Source of the DNA: CAYFRC01 sp050946115
GTDB lineage: Bacteria; Bacillota; Clostridia; Christensenellales; Aristaeellaceae
NCBI GenBank assembly: GCA_050946115.1
Contig: JBMNUF010000002.1
Coordinates: forward strand, 1-64,000
Direction of reading: 5' to 3'
DNA: 64,000 nt
Both the position numbers and the translations under genes were made by a program. How positions within the stretch are numbered: position 1 is the stretch's first letter; every line of letters starts with the position of its first letter. Below are positions 10,929 through 19,578 of the stretch, in pieces. The notes beneath the pieces were generated by a model. That model was not told the DNA's origin, ran no database searches, and saw only the letters and a program-made list of their open reading frames with translations.

Positions 10929-11341
10929 GCTTTTGATTGTAAATCCATATTGGTTTGTGCACTGGCGTCAAATAAAAGTAACAGGATAAGAGGGCGTATA
11001 ACAGCCCGAATAGAGGGTGAGTTTTCCGGCTATACGGATACCGGAAAATGTTCCTTTCGAGTGATTCTTTGTTGTGTAGTGCCTCTGTTTTATCACTTCG
11101 CTCTCTGCCTTTCTCCCCTTCTCTGGCTGTGTCCTCCGCGTTGGAACCAAAATCATTTTTTGCATTTATTTGGCTGACTACTTTACAATCCTGAGGTATA
11201 CTATTGAGAGGACAAGAGATGACCGCGGACTTGCTCCCAAGCGCCAATATATGAACGACCAAAAAATGTAAGCTCGTTCGTTTCAATAAGCCCCCCGGTA
11301 ACAGTCCGCACATTGCCAAAACAGCATACGAGGTGAATATT
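10929..11341. other. Intergenic stretch between divergent genes
   Basis: No gene is supported here. It contains a perfect 8-bp inverted repeat TTTTCCGG (11022-11029) and CCGGAAAA (11041-11048) with an 11-base loop, and a weak plus-strand promoter candidate with TATACT at 11197-11202. Its leader holds the pair GCGGACT (near 11225) and AGTCCGC (near 11303), which could form a long-range stem upstream of the DUF2156 gene. None of these resembles a T-box or another riboswitch I recognise. Confidence 0.4.
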
Positions 11342-12250
11342 GTGACAGAACTCCGCCCAATCTCGATCTCTGACAAGGAGGTCATTGCGAAGCGCCTGCG
11401 AGCCGAGAACTCCAGAAGCGCCGACTACAATTTCGGTAACCTGGTTATGTGGGATTCTCGGTTCCGGAAGCACATTACTGTCGTTGGAGACAGGCTAATC
11501 ATCCACGCGCAAAGCAGCAAATACCCGCGTGTTAAATGCCCGTTTTTTCTCTTTCCCGCAGGATCCGGCGCGCTTCAGCCGGCGATCGACTGCATGAAGG
11601 AATATGCGGATCGTAAAGGCTGCGCTTTCATCATGCGGGGAATCACCGAAGAGCAACGCGCGCTTTTGGAAGAGGAATTTCCCGCGCGCTTTGAATTTTC
11701 CGAGACGAGGGATTCCTTCGACTACATTTACCTTGCGGAAAAGATTTCCACCTTCGCGGGGCAAAAGCTTCACTCCAAGCGCAATTTCTGCAACCGCTTT
11801 CAAAAAAACTATGCCTGGGATTTCGTCAGATTGACGCCGGATCTCATCCCCGGCTGTCTGGAGCTGTTTGACAAATGGGTCCTGAACACCGACGCATCCG
11901 CCGACGGCATGTCAGACGAATACAATGCCATCACAATCGGCTTTCAGAATTGGGATGTGCTCGACCTCGAAGGCGGCGTGCTTCGGGTTGACGGCGAGAT
12001 CATCGGATTCGCCGTTGGGGAGCGAGCATCCGACGACACGTTCGTCGTTCATTTCGAAAAAGCGCTAAACGCGTATTCCGGCGCGTATCCCATGGTCTGC
12101 CGCGAATTTGCAAAGCAGATTATGCACGATCACCCGGACATCGTCTATATCAACCGCGAAGACGATATGGGCCTCGAGAACCTTCGCAAGGCGAAAATGG
12201 ACTGCTATCCGGAATATCTCCTGAAAAAGTATACGGCAAAGGAGAAATAG
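11342..12250 (+). CDS. DUF2156 (phosphatidylglycerol lysyltransferase C-terminal-like) protein
   Basis: The 302-residue product matches the DUF2156 family, a double GNAT-like fold related to the C-terminal aminoacyl-transfer domain of MprF. Visible family features are SADYNFGNLVMWDSRF near the N-terminus, KLHSKRNFCNRF around residue 140, and the C-terminal VYINREDDMGLENLRKAK. There are no membrane segments, so it is the soluble stand-alone form whose substrate is unknown. GTG 11342 is preferred because GAGGTGA lies five bases upstream; another in-frame GTG at 11333 lies inside that ribosome site. The stop is three bases from the following acetyltransferase start, which indicates one transcript. 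Confidence 0.85.
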   Translation: MTELRPISISDKEVIAKRLRAENSRSADYNFGNLVMWDSRFRKHITVVGDRLIIHAQSSKYPRVKCPFFLFPAGSGALQPAIDCMKEYADRKGCAFIMRGITEEQRALLEEEFPARFEFSETRDSFDYIYLAEKISTFAGQKLHSKRNFCNRFQKNYAWDFVRLTPDLIPGCLELFDKWVLNTDASADGMSDEYNAITIGFQNWDVLDLEGGVLRVDGEIIGFAVGERASDDTFVVHFEKALNAYSGAYPMVCREFAKQIMHDHPDIVYINREDDMGLENLRKAKMDCYPEYLLKKYTAKEK

Positions 12251-12252
12251 TC

Positions 12253-12822
12253 ATGGGAAGCATCCGCGACCGTATTTCGATCCGGCGCTGCTTGCCCGGC
12301 GACGAACACGAACTAAAAAAGCTGTGGCGGGAAGTCTTTCGGGACACCGACGAATTTATCGATGCCTTTTTTGACGTGTTCTGCGAGCCGGGCATTGCGT
12401 GCGTCGCGCTATACGATGACATCATCATCTCGGCGGGATACTGCCTGACGGGGGTCCTCGCGCGAGGCCGAAAGTGTTCGTATATCTATGCAATGGCCAC
12501 ATATCCCGAGTACCGGGGACAGGGGGCTGCGGAAAGGATCGGCCGCCGACTCATCGACGACGCGTTTGCCGAAGGCGCGGACGTGGTTGCCACATTGCCC
12601 GCCTCCCTGCCTTTGGTTGGCTGGTACGAAAGAAAACTCGGAATGACCCCGACGTTTCGCAAAGGTCTCCCCGGTGCGGTGTTTCCCGAAAAATGGCATC
12701 GCTTTTCCGATATGTTCGGCAACTTGGGCAGCGGAAGCCCGGAATATCTCTCCGCCGTCGCAGCCCCGGGCATTGACCTGAATGACCTGATCGGGTTTGG
12801 CTGGGAATTGACGTTTGAATAA
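12253..12822 (+). CDS. GNAT-family N-acetyltransferase
   Basis: This 189-residue protein shows the GNAT core, with beta4 motif A CSYIYAMATYPEYRGQGAAERIG (about residues 75-97) containing the Q/RxxGxG/A acetyl-CoA pyrophosphate loop, followed by a helix and the SLPLVGWYERKLGM segment. It starts at ATG directly after the upstream stop, with AAAGGAG overlapping the end of the DUF2156 gene, so the two are translationally close. The acceptor substrate cannot be predicted. The last 40 residues are not recognisable. Confidence 0.85.
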   Translation: MGSIRDRISIRRCLPGDEHELKKLWREVFRDTDEFIDAFFDVFCEPGIACVALYDDIIISAGYCLTGVLARGRKCSYIYAMATYPEYRGQGAAERIGRRLIDDAFAEGADVVATLPASLPLVGWYERKLGMTPTFRKGLPGAVFPEKWHRFSDMFGNLGSGSPEYLSAVAAPGIDLNDLIGFGWELTFE

Positions 12823-13855
12823 AGTGTATCGTGCGAAGGAGCAAAGCCCAGCATCCTTCGAGCGGATACTGCATCCATCCGTACGGGAAGACAGATTGCC
12901 GAAGAAGGCGTTCGTGCTCGCCATATATGCAGGTGCAATTATGAACGATGGATGAAGGATGGAAGGGGAATCTTTCGGCTGCCTGCCGTCGAAATCAAGG
13001 CGAGACTCTTCTAAATATAGTGTATGCCGCCTTCCGATTCGTCGCCTTACGGATTGAAAAACGGAAGCTTTCGATGCCATTGACGGTGCAAATCGAATAT
13101 CCGCGGGATACTTCAATAGGCGCCGGAAACACCCGAAATTGTCCCCCGGAATCCGAACGGCTGAGGAATACCATTTCTCTTGAAACGTCCTTAGCGCCTG
13201 TTTGGCCGCACCTGCGCCGAAAACATGCCGATTATCGTTTTTTACAGACAACCGTCAATGCAGGCGAACCCGACCTCTCTACGCTGCGGGCTTTCGGCAT
13301 GCCGACCAAAAAAAGAAGTACTCCTTCTTTCCGTCGCAGTTGACGCCCGGGATGCCGTATACCGCATATTATTCGGCTCGCTTGTTGGGTTTCAGGTTGA
13401 CCGTCAGAGCATCTGCGGATATCATCTTTTAAAAACGTCGATTCTGCCATTCTACCACCCTCTGCCATACTCGATTTGACGAACGGTTTTTTGGGCAATC
13501 CCCGTTCCGACGATTGCCCGTTTCTTTGGCTTGTTTACTTTTTTTCAGATTGGCTCTGTGTCGAGTTCGGCGGTCAACATCTTTTCGATCGTGTCCTCGA
13601 AAATGTCTTTGGATACGCCTTGGGTATCCCAAATTGTCTCATCGTTCGCAACTCCCCTTATCTTTAGCACATTCTCGGGAGTATAAGCAATCCATTCTGC
13701 CTCCTCACGGTGCAAGTGCCGTTGCCGTTTCTGAAATGCGGCACGCCGCGGAATTGTTAATTTTCTGCGGTCCAATCAGATGTTTCACGTTTCGTGCTAT
13801 ACTATAAGAAGCACGTTATTGTAAATTCGCCGCGCCTGAACAGGAGGGACCGAAC
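12823..13855. other. Gene-poor kilobase with degenerate minus-strand coding remnants
   Basis: No intact gene is supported. On the minus strand, 13775-13545 reads a 76-residue frame whose second half (PENVLKIRGVANDETIWDT and following) has protein-like composition. Further down that strand, near 13425-13310, protein-like pieces MISADALTVNLKPNKRAE and YAVYGIPGVNCDGKKEYFFF lie in one frame, separated by a stop codon. These look like decayed pieces of one or two genes, but I do not recognise the family. Near the right end TATACT (13798-13803) may be the -10 box for the S66 peptidase gene, although no good -35 box accompanies it. Confidence 0.35.
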
Positions 13856-14761
13856 ATGATTCCCGCGAGGCTGCACAAGGGAGATGCCATCGGCATTGCA
13901 TCCCCCAGTCGCATCGCAACGCCCGAAATATATGACCCGGTATTTCGCACCATCGAGGAAATGGGGTTTCGCGCTCGGCCGGCAAAAACGCTGTATGCCT
14001 CTGGTTGGGGTTTTTCCGCCACGCCGAATGAACGCGCCGAAGCGCTGCACGAGCTTTCCGAGGACGACAACGTAAAGATGATCTTCTTCGGCGGCGGGGA
14101 GGGCGCGGATGACGTGATTCTTGCACTGGATTATGCACGGATCGCCCGGCATCCGAAGATTTGGTTGGGGTTCAGCGACGCCACCAGCATCTTGCACGCC
14201 GTGCACAACCGCTGCGGCTTCGACGTGTATTACGGCTTGTCTCCGATCGATCTGATCCGCAGCGATGATGGAACGCGCGACGGCTTTCTCGCCTTTGTCG
14301 CGGAGGGTGGATGCGAATGCCATCGAAAAAGCAGTTCGTGGCATATCCTCACGCGCGGGCGCGCCGAAGGCATACTGAGCGCGGGGTATCTGGAAAACTA
14401 CACCTATCTGGCGAACGCCGGTTGGATCGTCCCCGAAGCGGATAAGAAATATATCCTATGCCTCGAGGAGCACAGCATGTTCTTCGGCGTCGAGCATGTG
14501 TCGGGCGAAATCGGGCGATTGGAGAACAGCCCGATGATGGCGCATACTGCTGGCATTCTCTTTGGCGAGTATTCCGAGGAGATCGACGAGCACCTCCTCT
14601 TCCGCCTGCGCGTTTTGGGCAAGAAATACGGCATTCCTATGGCGTATTGTCACGATTTCGGACATGGGAGAAATAAGTCCATCTTCCGTATCGGCGCACG
14701 AGTCGCATTGGATACTTCGGGAGACGGAGAACTGCGGTATCTGCGCGATGACGATGCGTGA
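13856..14761 (+). CDS. LD-carboxypeptidase / MccF-like peptidase, family S66
   Basis: The 301-residue product has the S66 layout. The N-terminal part has LHKGDAIGIASPSR, the nucleophile motif is GFSD at residues 105-108 (Ser107), and the C-terminal domain has the Glu-bearing YILCLEEHS and the His-bearing CHDFGHG. These enzymes cleave the L,D bond of tetrapeptide murein stems in cell-wall recycling, or hydrolyse acyl-adenylate peptides such as microcin C. No signal peptide is visible, so it acts in the cytoplasm. AGGAGGG lies eight bases before the ATG. It stands alone; the next gene on the strand begins 252 bases later. Confidence 0.88.
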   Translation: MIPARLHKGDAIGIASPSRIATPEIYDPVFRTIEEMGFRARPAKTLYASGWGFSATPNERAEALHELSEDDNVKMIFFGGGEGADDVILALDYARIARHPKIWLGFSDATSILHAVHNRCGFDVYYGLSPIDLIRSDDGTRDGFLAFVAEGGCECHRKSSSWHILTRGRAEGILSAGYLENYTYLANAGWIVPEADKKYILCLEEHSMFFGVEHVSGEIGRLENSPMMAHTAGILFGEYSEEIDEHLLFRLRVLGKKYGIPMAYCHDFGHGRNKSIFRIGARVALDTSGDGELRYLRDDDA

Positions 14762-15013
14762 AGAAATCGTCGCGCGGTGCACTTTTTCTCCGCCGCGTAC
14801 GAAGGCTGCCCGTTTTCGGATGAAGATCGGGCAGCGTACCGTGGTCACACCAAATACGGCCCCTCGTAGATTTTCGAGCGGAGCGGATGCATGTGGGTGA
14901 ATGGTTATCTCGACCCGACATGGACCGTGCGGTGCCTGACGACGAAATTCGCCGCACAATCGTCGAAAACTGCGACCTTTGCATAAAGAAATGATGCACC
15001 GGAGGGAATCGAA

Positions 15014-16408
15014 TTGGTCTTTTCCAGCATGACGTTTCTTCTGTTTTTTCTGCCGCTGACGCTGGCGCTGTATTTCTGTCGGAAATCCATCAGCTGGCGC
15101 AACGGCGTATTGCTGGTGGCGTCGCTCGTGTTTTACTCGTGGGACAGACCGGTGTGGATATTTGCCATGCTGGCGAGCACGGCCGTGAACTATGTCGCGG
15201 CGATAAAACTGGCCGCAGTCAAGCGCCGCCGCCAAAAAAAGCGCATGTGGATGCTGGTGGGCGTCGGGTTTTCGCTCGGCATGCTCTTCGTCTTCAAATA
15301 CAGCGCTTTTTTTCTGAACGGGCTGCTATCCCTGTTCGGCGCACGCATTTCCGGCATCGAAATGCCGATCGGCATCTCGTTTTACACATTCCAGATTATC
15401 ACCTACACGGTGGACGTGTACCGCGGGACGACGCCCGTGCAGAAGCGCTTTTCACGACTGCTGCTGTATGTGTGTTGTTTTCCGCAGCTGATTGCGGGAC
15501 CGATCGTTCGGTATGACGACGTGGCGAAGCAGCTGCAATCGCGCGAAAGCACGATGGATGACTTTTCCGGCGGCATGTCGCGATTCGTCGTTGGGCTCTC
15601 GAAAAAGGTGCTGCTTGCCAACATCTGCGGCGCGGCGCTGGAAAAGACAGCGCTGGCCACCGGCGGCGCGGCGCTGTCGTTTATAGGGGCATGGTACAGC
15701 GCACTGCTGTACACATTGCAGATTTATTTTGATTTTTCCGCCTATTCCGACATGGCCATCGGTCTCGGGCGCGTTTTCGGTTTCCGATATCGCGAAAACT
15801 TCAACTATCCTTATATTTCTAAAGGCATTTCTGAATTCTGGCGGCGCTGGCATATCTCCCTCGGCACCTTTTTCCGGGAATACGTGTACATCCCGCTCGG
15901 CGGAAACCGCGGCGGTGCGCTGCTCACCGCGCGCAACCTGATGATCGTGTGGGAGCTGACGGGGTTGTGGCACGGCGCCAGCGCAAACTTCGTTCTGTGG
16001 GGGCTGTATTATGGCGCACTGCAGCTGCTGGAACGGTTTATACTGGGGAAAGTATGGAAAAAGCTTCCTTCTATCTTCACGTGGTTCGTCACGCTGGTGC
16101 TGGTGATGATCGGCTGGATGCTGTTCTATTATACGGATGTCTCCTGTGCCTTCCGCCACATCGGCGCGATGCTGGGCATGGGCAGTGGCGGCTTGCTGGA
16201 CGCCACCACCCGCGCGGTTATGCGCAGGTATTCATTGTTTCCCCTCATCGCCTGCATATGTGCGTTGCCCGTTGCGCCGATGCTGCGCCGCCTTTTCGCG
16301 CGGCGGGCAGACATGGTGCGCATTGTCTGTGCCACGTTGCTCTTTGTCATCAGCGTAATGGCGCTGGTCGGGCAGAGTTATAACCCGTTTATCTATTTCC
16401 GGTTTTAA
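15014..16408 (+). CDS. MBOAT-family O-acyltransferase (AlgI/DltB-like)
   Basis: The product is a 464-residue polytopic membrane protein with many hydrophobic helices. The N-terminus MVFSSMTFLLFFLPLTLALYF is the typical AlgI-type start. Hallmarks are EFWRRWHISLGTFFREYVYI (about residues 275-294) and LTGLWHGASANFVLWG, which contains the catalytic MBOAT histidine. These enzymes transfer acyl groups, usually acetyl, across the membrane to an extracellular polysaccharide. It starts at TTG 15014, with GGAGGG seven bases upstream. It is followed after 12 bases by a DHHW/AlgX-like protein, the usual partner that takes the acetyl group outside the membrane. Confidence 0.92.
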   Translation: MVFSSMTFLLFFLPLTLALYFCRKSISWRNGVLLVASLVFYSWDRPVWIFAMLASTAVNYVAAIKLAAVKRRRQKKRMWMLVGVGFSLGMLFVFKYSAFFLNGLLSLFGARISGIEMPIGISFYTFQIITYTVDVYRGTTPVQKRFSRLLLYVCCFPQLIAGPIVRYDDVAKQLQSRESTMDDFSGGMSRFVVGLSKKVLLANICGAALEKTALATGGAALSFIGAWYSALLYTLQIYFDFSAYSDMAIGLGRVFGFRYRENFNYPYISKGISEFWRRWHISLGTFFREYVYIPLGGNRGGALLTARNLMIVWELTGLWHGASANFVLWGLYYGALQLLERFILGKVWKKLPSIFTWFVTLVLVMIGWMLFYYTDVSCAFRHIGAMLGMGSGGLLDATTRAVMRRYSLFPLIACICALPVAPMLRRLFARRADMVRIVCATLLFVISVMALVGQSYNPFIYFRF

Positions 16409-16420
16409 GGGGTGCTGCAC

Positions 16421-17725
16421 ATGGATCGCAAAACATCATTCGTCGCGGCGCTTTGGTGGGTGCTGTCGGCGTTTCTTCTGGGGTTATGCCTACTGCTGTT
16501 CGCAAATAAGGACGGCGGCATCTCCGAAAGGGAAAATCGCATGCTCGCCGCTTTTCCGAAGGCGGGGATCTCCGAGATTCTGTCGGGAGATTTCATGCGC
16601 GGTTTGGAGACGTGGTGCAGTGACGGTTTTTTTGCGCGCGAGAAGGTGATCGACTGCACGGACGGGATGCTTTCCGTATTCTCCCGCACCACGCAGGATG
16701 ACGAGTATCTGTTGGACGACACCGAAGAGCGTATCGCCCTGCTGGACGCAGATGTCGCTGAAGGCGAAGAGGACGCCCCCGAGGAGATGGAAGAAGACGG
16801 AGAAGCTCCCGCAGAACCGGAGGAGGAAATCGAAACCGCCGCAGACGCGCCTCCGGAAAACCGATTCGTATTGGTAAAAAACAGCGGTCGATTCAAGCAT
16901 GTATATTCGTATTACGAGAAGAATCGCATACGGCTTGCGGAAACCTTGAGCATGATCCGCGCCGTGCTTCCGGAGGACGGTAGCGTGCATTACGCGCAGG
17001 TGCCGGTAACCGGCGTGGCCAAACGCTGGCTATTGCAGCCGGAGATCTACCGCGGCTGGGCATCTACCGGCGAGGAAACCATACAGGCACTGTGTACGCA
17101 GGGAGTTGTCGTGCACAATGCGCCGGCGCTGCTCGCTCCGTATATGATCGAAGAAAAGTGCTATCTGTATACCGACCACCACTGGTCGGCGCGCGGCGCG
17201 TATCATCTGTGTATGGAGATCATGAAATCGCAGGGATATCCGGAAATGCCGTTTGACGAATACGAGTACCGCGTGAACAAGACGGGAAAGACCTTTCGGG
17301 GCGAGGCCGACGATCTGGAGATTCTATCCCCCCTGCAGCCGGTAAAAAGCCTGGTTGTGACAAACCGCACACAGGAAAAGGAAATCTCCCTGATGAACAG
17401 GAAATCCACCACCTATGTCGCCTTTATGAATAACTCGCGCCGTCCCTGGCGGCGCGTGATCACCGGATATCACACCGGCAGAAAGGCGCTGGTCATCGGC
17501 GATTCCTTTGCCAATGCATTCGCGCCGTATCTGCTGCCATATTATGACGAGGTACACATGTGCGACGTGCGGCACAACTACTATAAAAAAGCGCAGGCGG
17601 GCGGCAATGTGGCAGAGCTTGTGGCCTATTGGGGCGTTGACGACATCTATATCATCATGGCCACCGCTAACGGCATCAATTCGAAATCCAGCCAGAAGTA
17701 TCTCCGAGAGTACTTCTTTGAATGA
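16421..17725 (+). CDS. DHHW-motif (AlgX/AlgJ-like) acetyltransferase partner
   Basis: This 434-residue protein has one N-terminal membrane anchor (FVAALWWVLSAFLLGLCLLL), a very acidic low-complexity insert around residues 105-145, and an SGNH-like domain. The signature DHHW is visible in YLYTDHHWSARGAY, and the block VIGDSFANAFAPYL gives the Gly-Asp-Ser element. Members work with MBOAT proteins to O-acetylate exopolysaccharide or cell-wall polymers at the outer face of the membrane. ATG 16421 is used with AAGGGGTG seven bases upstream; an in-frame GTG at 16412 lies within that site. The acidic insert is unusual and may be an extracellular spacer. Confidence 0.87.
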   Translation: MDRKTSFVAALWWVLSAFLLGLCLLLFANKDGGISERENRMLAAFPKAGISEILSGDFMRGLETWCSDGFFAREKVIDCTDGMLSVFSRTTQDDEYLLDDTEERIALLDADVAEGEEDAPEEMEEDGEAPAEPEEEIETAADAPPENRFVLVKNSGRFKHVYSYYEKNRIRLAETLSMIRAVLPEDGSVHYAQVPVTGVAKRWLLQPEIYRGWASTGEETIQALCTQGVVVHNAPALLAPYMIEEKCYLYTDHHWSARGAYHLCMEIMKSQGYPEMPFDEYEYRVNKTGKTFRGEADDLEILSPLQPVKSLVVTNRTQEKEISLMNRKSTTYVAFMNNSRRPWRRVITGYHTGRKALVIGDSFANAFAPYLLPYYDEVHMCDVRHNYYKKAQAGGNVAELVAYWGVDDIYIIMATANGINSKSSQKYLREYFFE

Positions 17726-17752
17726 ACCGCCCGCAGAGGAAGGGAAGATCGC

Positions 17753-18958
17753 ATGGAAACAAAGAAAAATGCCTCACGGCAGAGAGAGCGACGTTTTGTA
17801 CGGATGGCGGTGACGCGCAGCATTGCGATATTGTGCCTGCTCTTTGCCCTGATATGCATTGTGCGGGGGATTGTGCGAAAAAACATCGGCTCGCAGCTGC
17901 CCGACGCGCAGAGTTTGCTCCTGAACGAACCGGAGATGTCCGAAGATCTGCTGGTACAGGCACGGTACCACGCCGCGCAGGCATATTTCGATGCGAAGGA
18001 GTACGAAACCGCGTCCGAACTGTTTGCGGCATGCGGCGTATATGCAGACGCACAGGAGCGTGCTTTGGATGCGAGGTACGCGCTTGGTGCTTCGCTGCTG
18101 GAGGCCGGATCCTACGCACCTGCGGAGCGCACGTTTCTGGCGCTGGGCGGGTATCGAGACAGCGCGCAGCAGGCGCAGAATGCGCATCTGTTGCGCCGGC
18201 AGAACACGAAAATGGTGCACATCTCCATGGGAGAGCAGGATCGCATCGCCTGCGGACGCGCGCACACCGTGTATCTTTCGCAGGACGGCATGGTGACCGC
18301 CAAGGGAGATAATACCTACGGACAGACAGATGTCAGCGGACTGCAAAACGCCGTGCAGGCAGATTGCGGAGCGTATCACAGCGTGGTGTTGCTGTCGAAC
18401 GGTACGGTAACAGCCTCGGGCGACAACACCTACGGCCAGTGCGACGTATCGGGATATACCGATGTCATCCGCGTGGCCGCGACGGCTTATGACACCGTGG
18501 TGCTGTTTTCAGACGGCACCGTTTCCCATACCGGATGGCACGAGTATCCGATAATGGACGAATGGAACGATGTTTCCTATATTTCGGCAGGCAGCTATGG
18601 CGTGGTTGCCGTTGCGAACGGAACCGTATTGGCCACGCACCCGTCCATGTCCATCGAGGGCGACGAATACACCTTTGCCGTTTGCACCACCGCCTGCGCA
18701 GCGGCGCTGAAAGCGGACGGCAGTTGTGCGTTTTCGTTTGACGGCGCGCCGCAATGGCAGGATATCCGGTCGCTTTTCGCGTGTGAAACCGCGATCTTCG
18801 GCATCGACCGAAACGGGCGCGTGCTGGCGCACTTTTTCCGCGCAAGCGATGCCTTCCCCGTGGAAACGGCGGAGCCTGTGCTTGCGGTAGCGGGCAGCGG
18901 CACACAGTATGCATTCCTCATGCAGTCGGGCAAGGTTGTGCAGAAGGGAGCGCGCTGA
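17753..18958 (+). CDS. Membrane-anchored protein with TPR-like and RCC1-like repeats
   Basis: The 401-residue product has one hydrophobic segment (SIAILCLLFALICIVRGIV, about residues 22-40). Helical TPR-like repeats follow (QAYFDAKEYETASELFAACG and ALGASLLEAGSYAPAERTF), then from about residue 155 a set of RCC1/BLIP-II-like beta-propeller repeats such as DGMVTAKGDNTYGQTDVSG and NGTVTASGDNTYGQCDVSG. The repeat domain would face outward. It lies 27 bases after the DHHW gene with AGGAAGGGAAG before the ATG, so it belongs to the acetylation operon. Its role is unknown; a scaffold or sensor for the acetylated polymer is possible but only inferred. Confidence 0.75.
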   Translation: METKKNASRQRERRFVRMAVTRSIAILCLLFALICIVRGIVRKNIGSQLPDAQSLLLNEPEMSEDLLVQARYHAAQAYFDAKEYETASELFAACGVYADAQERALDARYALGASLLEAGSYAPAERTFLALGGYRDSAQQAQNAHLLRRQNTKMVHISMGEQDRIACGRAHTVYLSQDGMVTAKGDNTYGQTDVSGLQNAVQADCGAYHSVVLLSNGTVTASGDNTYGQCDVSGYTDVIRVAATAYDTVVLFSDGTVSHTGWHEYPIMDEWNDVSYISAGSYGVVAVANGTVLATHPSMSIEGDEYTFAVCTTACAAALKADGSCAFSFDGAPQWQDIRSLFACETAIFGIDRNGRVLAHFFRASDAFPVETAEPVLAVAGSGTQYAFLMQSGKVVQKGAR

Positions 18959-19234
18959 TTCACGTGCAGAATAGCCGCACGGGAGCGCCCGTCTTCTCTG
19001 CGCAGCGCAACCTCCAAGCCGTCCGTCAGACGGCGGCACCGTCTCCGGCATAACCCACGGATACTTTTCCTTCAGCCCTATCACGAATTCCATCGCGAAC
19101 ATGTCCATACCCATCGCTCTGCCCGAAAGAAAGTACGCATAATCCTCACCATGAGGTTGCTCTGGTTCGGCATACAGCCAACTTTTGAAGTCCTCGTATT
19201 TCCTTCTTGAATACTTTCTCGTTCTAATAAAAGA
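18959..19234. other. Intergenic stretch with a possible gene remnant on the minus strand
   Basis: No intact gene is seen. On the minus strand, from about 19200 to 19025, one frame reads a protein-like piece with RKYEDFKSWLYAEPEQPHGE and GMDMFAMEFVIGLKEKYPWV, preceded by a stop near 19266 and continuing as antisense of the RCC1-like gene. It lacks a start codon with a ribosome site before 19114 and is probably a decayed fragment. No terminator hairpin for the acetylation operon was found. Confidence 0.25.
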
Positions 19235-19263
19235 TTGACTAAAGCCTGAGGACAGTGTATAAT
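19235..19263 (+). promoter_or_regulatory. Consensus sigma-A promoter of the two-component/sugar ABC operon
   Basis: TTGACT at 19235-19240 and TATAAT at 19258-19263 are separated by exactly 17 bases, nearly the full consensus. Transcription would begin near 19270, leaving a leader of about 310 bases before the response regulator GTG at 19579. Confidence 0.8.
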
Positions 19264-19270
19264 ATGCTTA

Positions 19271-19287
19271 GTTATTAGAATAATAAC
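19271..19287. promoter_or_regulatory. Perfect palindrome at the transcription start (operator candidate)
   Basis: GTTATTA (19271-19277), the spacer GAA, and TAATAAC (19281-19287) form a perfect inverted repeat starting eight bases after the -10 box, so a bound protein would block RNA polymerase. The remaining leader to 19578 has no recognisable riboswitch. The binding regulator is unknown. Confidence 0.55.
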
Positions 19288-19578
19288 ATTTTGTAGATTC
19301 CATAGAACGAGGGCCCCCCGCTCTGACGATCGCAGTGCCTCTTATTTAGAGAATCCGACTCGCCTATCCGCCTGATTACACGCTTTTTCGCTAACAACAC
19401 AAGAACGAGCAGTGATTTGTCTGACGAACAAGACATTTTTCTCCCGAGTTCGTACCTTTAGAAAGACGAAAATAACTGAGGTTGCCAGCTGTACTGCATT
19501 TTCCAACAAGACGCGAATACCTTTCGTCCAATTGACGCCACGGGTTCAGGAGATATATCGGAATGGAGGGCATTTTCT

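Noticed and set aside
10929..11341. T-box leader upstream of the DUF2156 gene
   Set aside because: The T-box core AGGGTGGNACCGCG is absent.
19264..19578. Riboswitch or T-box in the long leader of the response regulator operon
   Set aside because: No conserved core motif of any known class was recognised; only the palindrome at 19271-19287 stands out.
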